Positions 21,116 to 34,990 of a stretch of 64,000 nt of DNA are shown piece after piece. The notes beneath the pieces were generated by a model. That model saw nothing but the letters and a program-made list of their open reading frames with translations. It was not told the origin of the DNA and made no database searches. A program made the position numbers and the translations under genes. Location: assembly GCA_018105865.1 (NCBI GenBank), contig CM030835.1, positions 625,001 through 689,000 on the forward strand, in the 5' to 3' direction. This DNA is from Metaphire vulgaris. Taxonomy: Eukaryota > Annelida > Clitellata > Crassiclitellata > Megascolecidae. The first letter of the stretch is position 1; each line of letters opens with the position of its first letter.

Positions 21116-21722
21116 ACACACACACACACACACCAGAAAAACCTGATCCAGAAAACCTGATGATGATGATGATGCACATCATTACATCACAAAATAATCG
21201 TTACATTACTGAAGTATGTGTCTCAAAAGTCTAATCATGAACTATCTCCGGTCTCTTAAGCATACAACAATGCAGGTGGTGGCATACACCATAAACCTAC
21301 AGTAGGTTGCCAGCCAAACATCTAGGCCCACGCTTTACTTCGCTGCTAACGCTGCTCCTCATTAGATGTTACAATCGCCCTCTAGCTAGTAAGGCTGAGT
21401 CGACCCATTTTCTCACCGGGGCTGCGGCAGATATAAATGATTAATTAATTGATTAATAGTTACAATTTTAACGGATAAAATTTCTTTTATCAATTAGTTT
21501 TTCCATTAGTGTTTGAGTATTTTGGTTATTTATTTACTTGAATATTACTCAGTGGCATAGTCAGGATTTTCCGAAGGGGCAATATAATATCTGGTGAATT
21601 ACATTACATATGGGCCAAGCATGATTGAATAGTAACAGATTGTAGAGGACCTTCATCGGGTCGGCCGTATAAAGCCTCTCTGCTGCTTTTGTAAACTCTT
21701 CCCAAGACGTAATAAACGTCAT
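20122..21722 (-). CDS. SRP9: Signal recognition particle 9 kDa protein (SRP9), complete, three exons
   Basis: Minus-strand exons 21651-21722, 20734-20802 and 20122-20229 join in phase 0 with GT-AG borders to encode 82 residues (human SRP9 has 86). Exon one reads [20 protein letters not shown], exon two [20 protein letters not shown], and exon three [15 protein letters not shown] then GQLMRHM, each matching the corresponding SRP9 block. SRP9 pairs with SRP14 to bind the Alu domain of SRP RNA and delay elongation while the ribosome docks at the ER. The start is the first ATG in the conserved frame. A likely poly(A) signal ATTAAA lies at 20018-20023 on the minus strand, about 100 nt past the stop. 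Intron one holds a (CA)n tract. The exons are too short to stand out as long open frames. Confidence 0.95.
20485..20557. repeat. (ACT)n microsatellite passing into ACG repeats
   Basis: About 20 ACT copies, then ACGACGACG. It lies in SRP9 intron 2. Confidence 0.95.
20591..20672. mobile_element. Tiny inverted-repeat element, TTAACCCC type
   Basis: It is 82 bp, with ends TTGACCCCTTTACC and GGTAAAGGGGTTAA (13 of 14 inverse). A TTAA-bounded, CCC-starting end suggests a piggyBac-type target. The element at 44397-44476 has a similar size and ends. Confidence 0.5.
21079..21133. repeat. (CA)n microsatellite
   Basis: A run of CA dinucleotides with one interruption, in SRP9 intron 1. A GATGATGATG stretch follows closely. 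Confidence 0.95.
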
Positions 21723-22010
21723 CCTGACAATAATGTTCTCGAATTTCGCCGTAAAATTAAAAACAAATCTTTCGAGATTCCAGTTTCGACGTTTGTTGAC
21801 GAATGTGTACGACAGTACGACCATAGACTTTAATTATTATAATAAATCTATGAGTACGACTACGATACTTCCGCCGGAAGTAAAACACGCGCAAGTCTTT
21901 ATGTTTATAATTGGCTACAGTCATTTAGCGCCGGTATTTAACATTCAAGACACTGATATTGAATCATCATCATTAACCATGAGCTCAACGCCCGTTGGTG
22001 TGTAATGCCA
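21723..22010 (-). promoter_or_regulatory. Probable SRP9 promoter and 5' UTR with ETS-like palindrome
   Basis: Immediately upstream of the SRP9 start. ACTTCCGCCGGAAGT at 21867-21881 is a palindrome of two GGAA cores (ETS-type CCGGAAGT), about 145 bp upstream of the start codon. Such sites are common in housekeeping promoters. The transcription start is unknown. Confidence 0.45.
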
Positions 22011-22080
22011 TCATTACAGTTTTCTACCATTATTTCCTGTTCATTGATGTGTAACTAAAATCCTGTAAACTGCTTCTACA

Positions 22081-22260
22081 TCATTCTTCAATATCATCAC
22101 ACCATTCCTTGTGTGGTCTTCCTTTCTTATTTGCACCCTCCATTATTCCAAACATTAGAGCCTTGATCTTTCTGTCCCCTTTCACTCTGAATATGTGTCC
22201 AAAAAGATGGAGTTTCCTTTGTTTTAATCTTTGCAGCATAGTTGATCTTGGCTGCTGTAT
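22081..22260 (-). mobile_element. Fragment of a LINE reverse-transcriptase C-terminus
   Basis: The minus strand reads LHLFGHIFRVKGDRKIKAL, then FGIMEGANKKGRPHKEW, then DDIEE and stop. The pattern LFGHI...DR.IK...GRP.KEW is the usual C-terminal end of RTE/Jockey-like retroelement polymerases. It is isolated and truncated. An (ATTT)n tract borders it at 22256-22281. Confidence 0.7.
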
Positions 22261-22284
22261 TTATTTATTTATTTATTTATTGAA

Positions 22285-23805
22285 AGTTAAGATTTTTGTG
22301 GTGAATCGACCTAGAAGGACTACTCGAACACATTACATAGTACATGAATAATAAGCCTATAGGTATAACTGTAATGATGTATTCTCATGTATACTATTGT
22401 ATAGCCCTTCATTTGTGATTTTTTGCTGAATGCCGGTAATAAATCCTTTGAATCACACGTTCCACTCGCAATTAATAAAATTGCATATTCTCAAATCAAA
22501 ACATTATATTGAATACTGACACCGAACCATCGCTTTTTCCAGACACCCAAGTTTGCGAAAGAGCGATGCTGCTTCTTTAGAATGACCTTAATTTTGCTGT
22601 TCTATGTGTTCGTTGTATATTGTATATTTAATAATCGATCAGAAACTAGGCCGAAAACGTATTTTAGAAGTTAAATTCTTTTCCAAAAACAACACGAATT
22701 CTACTGCTACACTATTCTTTCACTTCCATATAATGTATTAGGAATTTAGGACCGTCTATGATGCTGAAATTCAAGGAACCAGCGTACGATATAATTAAGC
22801 ATACCGCTATGCCCTATGTGTCTACGGAGACTCTAGTAGTAGTAGTTCTCTGCGTGTTGGAATCGCAAATGTCGTTGAAAGCGATGGTTTCGTATGACTT
22901 TTGCTAGGGTTTCTAGAGATTTCGGTAGATTTACACGTTTCGGTGAATCGTCTCGGCGATGAAGAACGACGCGACGCGAGTTAAACTTTGGTATGATTTT
23001 GAGTGCGTTTTAAGCGATGTTTTCAGAATTTCAATGACAGTTAATGTCTAAGTTTTTGTTGTCTTAGTCTTTTATGGCCAGACTGAACCTGTGCTGCTCA
23101 GAAAGGTTATGTTGAGATCAGCTTTCAATCAAGAAACTTTCCCATTAGTTTGTTGCTCACTGATATGAATCGCATTGTTTAAGTTGTTGAAATTTATTTG
23201 AGCATACGTAAATGCGTGAAACATCAGTCAGCTAATGCTATGAAACTTGCACCACTAGCCATAAATTCAATCATAGTAGGCTGCGATAATGGATTTATGC
23301 AGTGGAAATATGTGATGATTGTTATCTAAGTGCATTTATAAGCATTTGCTGAGTTTTTTGTTTGTTTTTGCAGCAAATATCAGAAAAATGTCGGGTTTTG
23401 AAAAAAATGACAATTCTGTTTACATTCTCAGATCAGAGATGATTCTGCCCTAATTGCATATAATTATTGTGGTTTTGTTTTTGCTAAAACTACTTGTTAA
23501 TAATTGAGGTTAATGTTCATATGTTTGGAATGTTTGTGAGTGAGCATGCATTAGGCTTTTGGTAAGCAAAGCACTTTGCATCTGTTTGACATCTGTTTGA
23601 CTATGGGATATTTGCACAAATGAATATTGAAAATATGATGCATTTGTTGAAGATTTTTGCGATTAACTTGTTTTTAATACATAATTGTAGTTATGTCTTT
23701 TATTTGTAGATTCTTTCGAAGCCATTTCTGTTGTCCCATTTATTGTTTGAGTCTGTTGTTTTTATTGATATATGCTTAGTTTAAGGTCATTAAACATTTA
23801 TCAAC
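22285..23805 (+). promoter_or_regulatory. 5' flank and probable 5' UTR region of the ELKS gene
   Basis: A CpG-richer stretch at about 22840-22990 stands out from the AT-rich surroundings and may be the first non-coding exon or promoter. A candidate acceptor tttgtag precedes 23710, about 96 bp before the ATG. No other coding feature is seen. These borders are inference. Confidence 0.35.
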
Positions 23806-25396
23806 ATGTATTCATCCAATTCTCAACATCCGTCTCAGCGCTCACTCAATTCATCACTTGGTCGTCAGAGTTTGACTAAGCAGTCATCAGGGTCACATAT
23901 TCAGACAGTTGTTGCAGGTTCTGGACAGATGTCACCTGGAAGGAATCGAAAAGGGTCAAGAAGTGGTTCTAGTTCTGGAAATCGGTCAGATGGTGAGGGA
24001 GGGTTATATGGAAAGGATTATGGAAAGGATTACAGTCAACCATTTATTCCTGCATACTGCATGAGCCAGTCATACCTTGGTGGCAGCAGTCTTTTCTCGT
24101 CTGGTTCTTCGACTTCTCTGTCTCCTTACCAAAGCCCAGCACGAGTCACTCCAAGTAATCTTGCCTCAGTGAGTAGCAAAACAAAAAGCCTTAGTCTGCT
24201 TGCGGACCGTCCCACTAATGCACAAGTTGAATATAACGGAAGCTCGCGCAAGCACACCAGCACAGGGCAACACGGCATTGATCCAAAGGTTTCACCAATG
24301 CCTTACGATCGAGATCAATCTCTTGACAGGCATGTGGATCAAAAGCAGCAGCGACATCAGAACATGGATTCGCATTATCACACAATTGGTGGATATGGCA
24401 GGGATCGATCATGCGATCGAGAGCGCGAGTATCCACATATGGGAGCACGCTCGCTTGAACGTGAGCATCAGCTGCATTCCGCAAACATGCTCCGATCACG
24501 CTCGTCCGATCACGAGTACCGAGTACCGCCCTCCTTGGATATGTACTCGTCATCTCCGCCTGACTCACGGCATGCACGTGATGCATTGATTCTGGACCTA
24601 CAGTCGCAGGTTGCCGAGCTTAATAAGGAGTGTGCAATTTTGCAGCAGGAACTTGACAGTGCCAAGGATAAGTTGGGTTCGACGATGAACAGTATTAAGA
24701 CATTCTGGAGTCCAGAGCTGAAGAAGGAAAGAGCAGTTCGGAAAGAAGAAAATGCCAAACACACCCTGCTGATAGAACAACTTAAGATGGCAGAAATTGA
24801 AAATCGAGTAAGTCATTTCAATAAATATTTTATATATAGAGGTAGTTTGAGTTATGACTTTTGCAATTTCATTACTGCACTTTTCAGAGTGGATATTGTC
24901 GGTATTGTTTGCAGTGAGCTTCAACCTGCTTTTGGTTCCATTATAATGAAAGCAATTCCTCAGAATATTATAATTTTTGAAAAAATGAAACTGGAGCAAT
25001 GCCACTTTTTATTATATGTTATTATTTATATTTTGTATTTATTAACTTGTTATATGTGTTATATTGTTGTACAAATGAATTTTCGTTGAACAATTGCTAT
25101 GCATTGTGTTGTTCCATGTCAAATATGGTGTATTGTTATGATTTTGATAGAAATATTTCCAAAATTTCTATTGAAAAGCATTTGAACTACATTTTAACAC
25201 ATGACTACTATATTCAGAAAATAAAAGTGTTGTAAGTCATGGCTCATTGCTCTTAAGTATTGGAATGGCTGAAAAGACCAATAAACTACTGCAACAGATT
25301 CTGCTCTGCATTGCCAACTAGATAGCAAGAGTCCAGTTGATCCAATTGATCTCAATTGATGCTGTGTTGCCAATTGTCAATTGCTTGATGCAACAA

Positions 25397-25442
<46 letters not shown>

Positions 25443-26567
25443 AAAAGATTTGGCCCACAAGATTCTTTGATTCTTTCCCATTAAAAATATTGGCTTCTGC
25501 TTGTGCTGAGGTTGCCATATTTTATTTGCTATCCAATTAATAGCAAGCTTGTCAATGTGTGTTTCCACACAATTTTGCTAAACACACACGCACGCACACG
25601 CACAGCCAACTTCTGCCACTGTATTCAGGTCTTTATGTCACAGTAACATTATAAGAATGTATTCAGCAAACATGAAAGTGTCAGGGACTGATGTACAATG
25701 ATCCTTAAGGTAAGTGGTGGAAAGCCGACACTTGACAATTTTGTATATGCCATGGTTATGCAGTCTTGGCTGCACTCCCTCTAGTTTGTATGACATTATT
25801 CTTTATCGACACAGGAATCTTTTGCCTTTAGTTGCTTAAGTCTAACAGCATCGACTTTAACATACAAAATGTAACATTGTTTTTATAAATTGTTGTTGCA
25901 TGGAAGTGAGGAAATATTGACGAAAGATTGATGATCATTGGCAATATTGGCCCCTGGTATGGACCATTCTTTGGAACATTATGCAGCTCACTGATATATT
26001 TTCATACAACAGTTGTAATGTTGTGCTAAACTAAAGCTGTCACTTGTGAAATTTTTTTAGTTGATTTAAAACACTGCTTGAGGTTTGTGGGCATTTACGT
26101 GGTGGAGTTTTGAAGTAAGGCATGCCTGTGTCTCTAAAGGCTACAGTGGCAATTCTGTGCATGCACTGGATATTGAGAAGGAGAAGATTGGGATTTCATC
26201 CTCTTGTTATCTCAACATTTCAGTCTTGGTAAGATAAAAGGAGAATGGCACCATGCATTGGATTGTATGCATCTTGAATCATTCGACTGAAGTACAGAGT
26301 AAGCACTTTGAAGCTGCCAGTATTGATTATGTAATATGGGCTTAAAGTGTAAATACACATTCATTTCTCTCTCTTTCAGTTGTTCTTATTTTAATGGATT
26401 TTGGTTGTTTACGTTCTGGAGGTGGATTGGGTTGAGGATATTGCAATTTGTTCATATGGAACTATTTTTCAGTTACTCATAATAATGTGGTGACATTGTT
26501 TCTGCTCTGTTAACATAACTTATGTATCTATGCAAGCCAGTCTTCTCTAGAATTATAATAAGTAAGT

Positions 26568-26637
<70 letters not shown>

Positions 26638-29600
26638 TATATATATGTGTGTGTGTTCAAAATCATATTTTTATATATACTTACACTTATTTATATATAA
26701 AAATTATGATTCTGTATAATTCAGTATTTCAACCATGTATCTATGGTTGAAGGAGGTACACCAAAAGAGCTATATAATATCTTACTATGACACATAAATG
26801 TATATGTACAGTATGTATATTGCTCTCTCAATTGATCATCACTCTGCAGCACAGTTGATTGCGTAGACTTAAATTCCTCTCCTTTTTGTGCATATGTGGC
26901 TGCATAGTCATTGTTTGACACAGATAGAAGTGCATTATTTTCAAATGATTGAGCAAACACTGCTCCAAAATGACCAGTTTCCTTGGACATCTGAGCATCT
27001 GGGATGTATGTAATATTATTGTTGACCAAATCTTAGGAGCTGTCCAATATATTGATCTTGATAGACCTAAGGCATTTTGCTCGTGTCTGGATGGTCAGTG
27101 GAGCTGGTCCTATAGATCAATAGGACTTGTTTCATATCCATGAGATGGTTCTCGATAATGCCAAGCTGGTCCTGCTGTTGGCCTCTAGTGATTCAAGTGT
27201 CTTGGTTGAATTCACATCTATTCCAGTCGTTTAACTAATGGCTTCTTTGCTGCAGAGAGTTGTAGTTGCATGTTTTTACTTACTGGTAAAACCCAAGAAA
27301 TTGTGTAATTCTGTTGACGTAGAATCCAACTGTGTTGTTGTTGTTGGTGGTGGTGGTGGAATGAATGTAGTATTTTAAGATATCTATGGACGTTATCAGT
27401 CAGCAGACCCAGACTTTTAGGCAACTTTGATAGCATAGTTGGATGGCCATGAAATTGAAAGTTGGCAGTGTGGAACTCATGGGAAGATCATTTTAGTACT
27501 GATAAAGGAAATATCCTGAATGAGTGATCTGTACTCTCAGATATAATCTGTTACTTGATTGCCATGGATGGTGCATCTGGGGCAATCTTTGGCATATTAC
27601 AATGTTTCACTTGAATAAATATTTTAATTTAATATATATCTTTCATAAGTATTCAGTGTTTGATAATTATAAATGAAGATTTTGACACACTGGCCATGTT
27701 GAATTTGGACAGATCAGTGTAAGAGGGTTTGTTTTTGTGTATTGTCAAATATATTTCCATGAATGATTACAATTATTAAAATATTGTTGTTGGTCAGAAA
27801 ATCCTTTTTCTGTTTCGTTTCATAGACTGAGGTTGATGAATGTTCTTGGTTAAATGGGTGTGTTCTATGTGATCATCAAATATTAAAATGCAGGAGAGTG
27901 TTTTGTTGTCAGATAGAAACATGTCATTTCCTTTGAAAATTACTCTCTTACTCAGTTTTTGGCTTTTTGCAGTTTTGCAACTGCAGTCCGTGCAGTTGTT
28001 ATCACTGACTTATGCTTAATTTTTGTCTGCGTGCTGCAGAAAGCCACATATAAGTGTGCTAAGTCATCAGGATGGTAATAATGCACTGGTTGCCAAGAGC
28101 TGCAACCTGTGGTTGCTTGAACTTATCTCGTGATGGACTTTAGAGAGCTGTCCATTTCTCTGTGACTGCATGGGGCTTTTAGGAATTGCATCACTGACTT
28201 ACATCCCGTGATGATGCTAAGTGGTTAGCTGTGAAGGGCTATGCAAGAGTAAAAATTGCAAGTGACGTTGCTTCTGCCAAATGTTTGAATTCAATACATG
28301 TGTGACTAGTAAAAGCTTTAGGAGATGCTTACATGTTTTCTCTTATGTCAATTTATTTTCAGATTTAGTACAAATTCAGTGATATTTTCTTTTTTATTGC
28401 TTTGAAATGCAGAAATATTGACAATTGTAAGACTGCACATGCAGTAAATTTTGGTGCATATCTGAAAAACTAGAAACAGCTGTTAAAATTTTTCTTCAGA
28501 CAATATCCATTACAAAATCAAGTACCGGTAGATAAAATATTAATAACCAGGAGGTCTACAGGAACTCTAAGAGCAGTGATAATACTTGATTTCAAGATAT
28601 GATCGTACACTAGGTCCCACAGTAAAATACGCATATTGTACATATTTTATAAAAAAAATAAAATACACATATTGTACATAAAAGTACGTTGGCATTGGCG
28701 TCAAGCTTGAACCTACTTCTGTGGTTCTCTATTATCTATATATCTCTATGGTTGCATTAGTGTCATTATTGGCTCACATGTTACTATTTTACTGTAGAAG
28801 TCTGTTAATTTTTCAACTTGTATTTGTTAGCTACTGTGTCTAATTAATTTTAAATAAAAGAATAGCAAGTAAATGTTTTCAGCCAAGTTTTAACATTTCA
28901 GTTCACTTACGTTAAGCAGAAATAGGCAAATTTGACCTCAGGCCTGCGTATAATACCTACAGTCTTATCTTCATAGAGGTTTAACTACATTCAAAATTAA
29001 TTTCTCACTCAGTAATGTTGTGCTCCCAAGTGTGAATGGCCCAGTGAAGGTATTGACCCACTCAGACCCAGTGTGCATCCCTGAGGGTAAAGGTAAAGGT
29101 TGAACCTTCAACTGTTACCACTCTTCTAACTTCCTGCCCACACTGAGAACTTTGTACTAAAGTCTTTGTCCAGTCAGTGTCAGAATTTCTGATGGAAATG
29201 GATCAGTGCAAAGTTCAGCAGGAGCTGCTGTGGCCAGACAGCAAGAGGTGCAAGCAGTACCAGTAGTTATTATGCAGCCTGATTTCCTCTTCAAGGCTTT
29301 AATCACTGTGTAGTTGCAACTATGTGGGGCTCATATATGCAGTAATAATATATGCCACTTGTCTAGTGTCTGCCTTTATATATGCATGTCTGCAGATAGA
29401 TTCTCTGCAAATGTATTGTGTACTAGTAGGTAATTATTGACTTATACCTTTTGTTTATATGAAAATATGTTGAATATTGATTTTACAGATATTATAAGTC
29501 ATGCTTTTCTATGTTATTATGATATGAATTATAGAAATTTTGGACCTGATTGAGTTTTGAAAGTTTTGTGTGCATATGTTTGTGTGTATGCGTATGTGTG

Positions 29601-30604
29601 CTCATGTTTTTGTTCTCTTGCATTTGCATCATTATGCCATCATAATCTCTGAAGTCCCCTATGGTGCCTATAGTAACTGGTGATGAAAATTAGTGAGCAA
29701 TTTGCAGCCATTTAGCTTTTTGATAGAGGTCTGTTCTGTTCATACTACAGTTGGTTGATGTCAGGATGTGTGATTACATTCTATTTACCGTACTGTGTGA
29801 TTGCCTTGTGCCATTGACTCTGGTTCCCTGCTTTTAAGCTGCTGTCACTAACACAGCAGCTCTGTCTTATAATCTGTGCAATTTATAATTTGTCCATTGA
29901 AGGGAGAATTCTATTTTGATGTCTGAAGAATTCTTTTTTCTGATAAGAGTTATTATGTATAGGAATTGTTCTTATCATGTGGCTATGATATGCTGTCTTG
30001 AGGTTTTGAAATTATTGGGATCAAGGATTATAAAATACTATGCATGTATGTACTTTTGAAAATTAAATCCAATGCATACAATCCATATATTAACCAAAGA
30101 ATGAGAATGAATGAGAGCAGGTCACAAGAAAGATATACATAGGCCTAAAGAGATAAAAAATGTGATGTGGACTGTCTCATCTAGATATAATATTGCAGTG
30201 GAAGCAGATATAGAAGATGCATATAGGGAAAGACTAGAAGATAAGATCAAGAATGGGCATAGAACCTGACCGATGAGGGAAATATTGACAAATTATTAGA
30301 TGCTGCTTTTGAAGCTTTTGAGGAGAAAGGAAAAAAACAGATAGAAATGAATCACAGAAACAACTTCTAAGCTGGTGAGAGATATATATAGAGAGAGAAA
30401 GTGGCTCCGAAATGTAGGTAAGGTACTTCACACCAAGCAGAAAAGGAATATTAACTGGAATCCATTGAGTCATAGATATAAGACTACAAGAAAGGCAGAA
30501 CCCAATGACTGTTAACTCCAATGTAAAGATACACTCAGTAAGCACCATATATCTTTTGTATGCATAATTTTGGTAATAGTAAGTATGTTGATATGAATTC
30601 TGTC

Positions 30605-30668
<64 letters not shown>

Positions 30669-32721
30669 TGCTGGAAGTCTATATCACAGAGAAATAAAAG
30701 TGTACTCTTTGTGGTAAATCTAATATGGCTAAATTGACAGACATTATTACCGGTAATGCTCATTTTGATGCACATTTCAAATGACTGAGTCACTACCGGT
30801 AGTTGCCCAATATATCTTATTTGCTTCAAATGCTCCTTGAAGTATTCTCAACATTTATTTATGTAATTAAAATGCCACTGAAAGACCCGGGCATTTAAGA
30901 GATACATAAATTTTGCCGCTGCCTGTATGCATGTTACCCATGGCAGATGCTGTCAAGTGTAAAGAACTTTGGTCAGTGACTGGAAAGACAAGGATAAATT
31001 TCAGGTTTAGACAGACATTAACTTGTACTTCTCTGAAAAGGTATAAGCTATAACAGCCCTTAATTTGAATTGATGATGTAGAATGTTTAAGCATTTCTTT
31101 ATTGCCAACAGGCCTTTTCAGTGGCATTTTAATCACATGAATTTCTTGTTCAAAAGCATCCAATGAGATTTGAATGGGAAGAGATTCATATTGTGAATAA
31201 AGTGTAATGTTTATCTGCTGCAAATGCTTTGTATGTGTGTGAATATAATATATTGAAAACTTTTAATCAAGTGAGCTGCCTTGCTCTAGCTCTCTGGTAT
31301 GCTTTAGCATTTCCTTATAAATGATCTTAATGGAATTTTAGACTGATATAGTAGTTGGACTGTAAAGTCCAGGAGTGTTTTGTACATGCACAAGCAGTTT
31401 AAAAAACATCCACCATTGATTGTGCCATCTACCTTACATTCCTATTTTCTACAAGTATAGAACTTGTTTATTATTTTCCAAACTAATGAAACTTGGAAAC
31501 TCTTTTGTTCTTAGTTTCCCACATTTTGTGATAGTTTTACATTGACTTTTACTGGTTTTACTGACTGAGAATTAATTATTGTCTTTGTCAATATGAAATA
31601 TAATTGGGGTTTCTTTTTTCATTATGATTTTAGGTCCTATTTAAAATTGCTTGTAATGTTTAGTGTCCTTAATTTCTTTAGAGATCATCTATAAACAGCA
31701 TTTACAAGTTTGTCTTAAATCTTGGATACTATCAATGGAATAACTTTGAAAGAATTGTCATTTGGGTAGTCTACATAATAGATGATAATTATATAATAAA
31801 TAATAAGACTTAACAACAACAGACTCAATGATATAAGATATTTTGACATTTTGATGGAGGAATGGGTAGAATTGAACAGGAATGATCAAAGTTCTCTTCT
31901 CTTTTTTTTTTGGGGGGGGGGGGTAACTGACTCACTAGTTGAGCCTGACTTTTCCCCACCACTGGGGTAAACATTTTAGGGTGACATTGGTCTGACCGAG
32001 CATTGCTTTTGGAAAAGCAAACTACTGGAAATGAGTGTTGGAGAGTACCAACGGGTAGTTTCAGGCCTAGTGAAGATTGAGCGATCATATGTACAATCTG
32101 TTGTGGTTGATTTGTTTTAATGATAAGAAGATGAATGGGTACTGATGTCCGTACCCACGTGTACAGAGACTTAGTTTGAGCTGGTGAGGTTGTTGTCTTG
32201 GGTCTTGAAGTGGAGGCTTTGATGAATGTTTGTGCAAGATGCCACTTGTACTTTACTGCTTCATTACCATTGCAATGCCATTCCTGGGTTTTCTTTCGAT
32301 TCTTATTTTATTTTAAGATTGTCTGCTTAATTTGTTTTTCCGTCTACTGTAGCTTTCTGTGTGGGTGTAGTCTGATATACAAGTAGCAGGGCTGCCTAGT
32401 AATTTAATGGTTATCAGTGAAGTAGGTATTGGCTTTCCTGGGTCCATGTGTGAGACTTTGGCAGTTGCTGTGATAATAATGTTCTTCAGATTTCTTCTTG
32501 TGTGTTGTGGTGTGTGTCTGAAGTAGAATGCTTGCTTGTTGGTTTCAGCAAATGTGCTTGAATTAGAAGTAATCCTGCAATTTACTAGCAACTGTGCTTT
32601 AAGTGGTGATGATGTAATGTGGTGTCACAGCATCATATGAGCCTTCAAATCATTTGTATGATGTTTACGGTTTATCAAACAGCATTGCTACATCAATTTT
32701 TTGGTGTAACCTTATATAATA

Positions 32722-32816
<95 letters not shown>

Positions 32817-34909
32817 AAATTGCAAGATCATGTAGCTATTACAAGGTTTCAATGTCACATTCAGTCATGAGTCATGACCTTATGTTATTGAAATGGGATC
32901 AACAGCATTTGTATATGTACTGTAGGTATATGCTTGTTTGCATGGTTTAGCTGTTTTTCATGTTCATGTGCATTACAATGGTATAAATTATATTCTTCTA
33001 TAAAGTAATGCCAGAAATAATTACAGATGTTCAAATTGTTGCAGAGGATGTAGGAGAATATTTGATGGTCCTCTGATTGGCAGTGCCTATTGATACTGCC
33101 TGTATATGGGTAACAGATATTCTCTTGTAAAGCCAAAGCCCGGCCACCTTATACTGTGAGGGAATCGCTTTGATATGATGTTAGTGCTTTCATCAGTGGA
33201 AGCCATTATAGGAAAGGTGCCTGCAGCCAGAGCTCTGTGGCACAGAAGAGCATTTTGTAATGGTGCATTTTTAGAATGCAGTGTGGGCGTGAAGTATTTT
33301 CCTGCCTAGAAAATGATGTATGAATGAAGGTGCAAAGTCTGAAAGTGTATTTCCGGAAACCATGAGATCCATTTGCACATACTTTATTACCCAATTAGGT
33401 GTTTCTAGTCATACATGAACTGACCTATATTATTGTACACCGACCTATATTATTGTACACACAGATGAATGAAACTGGCTGCTTGAGAGATTTGTCACAT
33501 ACTCAGATTTTCTGAAGTTGATAAAATCTTCAAGTTCATGAAATATTATTGTCTCAATGTTATTTAGAGTTTTGATTGTCTGTGTATTTCAGGAAATTGT
33601 CTATTTCGTGTGGACAATCTTAACATATGTTATTCTATTGTGCAACAATTGCACTGCATAATAAAAACATTTTAGATATGCATATTAAAAATTAATACTT
33701 GATGACTTTTAAATGGTCTGTGAATTACTATTTATTCATTTTATTATTATTTCAGCAACATCTGGGCACTGTTGTTCAGTTGGAGCAGGAAAACAGATCT
33801 CTGAGGGAGCTGAGCCTTTCCTCTGGCAGTGGCACCAGCGGCGCCACTGGCCCCCACGAGTCCGATGTGTTGCGGAAGGAGAAAGAACGACATGCCAGAG
33901 AGATGAAGCTGCTGCGCAAGACAATAGAAGAGATGGAATTGCGAATTGAAACTCAGAAGCAGACTTTATCAACTCGAGATGAAAGCATTAAGAAACTGAT
34001 GGATATGCTTCAGTCAAAATGTGAGCATTTTTCATTTTAAACTTCCAGAAGACTAATTTTTGATTATCTTAAGCATTCTTTTGTGGTGTCAGTGTGTGAG
34101 TCATATGATCAGTTTTTTGCAATGTTTAGAGTACTGTATTATTGTTTGTACCATGCTGGAATAAACTCTGTTTAATCATTGGAATAAACTCTGTTTGTGC
34201 CAATGATTGTTTGTGGAAAAGCATTTAGTAGTGGATGGTATTTGAAATTCTCTTAAGGAGTGGCTTTGGCTTTTATAGACTTGCAGATGAATGTAATAAA
34301 GTCATGCCACAAGACTGCCTCTAAGTGGTTTGTAAAGTGATTGATATATGGTAATTAACATTGATTTCATATAGTATTTTACTAGAGATTGCATAAAAGC
34401 TATGTGATATTTCATCACTGGTGCTATTTGTCTCAACCCCAGTCATATATTAATCAACAGGCTTTGTAAGAAAATTACATTACTGGATGGACAACATGGC
34501 CAGAGAGTGATGTGATGTGCAATGTGGCAATCCACTCCCCTAAATACCATTACCGAAGGCCAATGCAGGGAAAGAAATCGTGTAAAGGACCAGGATGATG
34601 CTACTTGTTTGGAAGGGAGAAAAGCACTGGAAGTAAATGATGGAAGACATAAAAGAGACATGGGGAAGTGGAATGATTGGAAATGGCACTTGGTACTTGA
34701 TAAATGGGGATATGACAATGCTGCTGATGGTGATGATGCCAAACTGTAGATAATTATTTCAGTTACTTGTAATGATTCTATGGCAGTAACAACAAATCCA
34801 AATCCAGCGTGAAGAATTCTTTTTCTGTAGCCATTGATCAGCAACTTGGCACTCAATCACTTGAGCGGATCTGATGGCTTCCAGGTGTACAGGCAAAATA
34901 TGCTTTTAA

Positions 34910-34990
<81 letters not shown>

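Larger units (their letters stand above)
24808..33755 (+). other. ELKS intron 1 (8.9 kb), no embedded gene recognised
   Basis: It begins GTAAGT and ends tttcag. It contains (CT)n 25401-25440, (AT)n 26573-26634, (AAT)n 30606-30667 and (ATG)n 32722-32816. I see no conserved coding block on either strand. Confidence 0.7.

Noticed and set aside
21549..21570. Another hAT-like end (CAGTGGCATAGTCAGG)
   Set aside because: It resembles a MITE terminus, but I found no matching inverse end or duplication, so it is not listed as an element.
32619..32870. Open frame with a poly-aspartate run
   Set aside because: Translation of the (ATG)n microsatellite read as GAT, inside an ELKS intron.
34522..34749. 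75-codon frame in ELKS intron 2
   Set aside because: No continuity in phase with neighbouring exons and no recognisable similarity.
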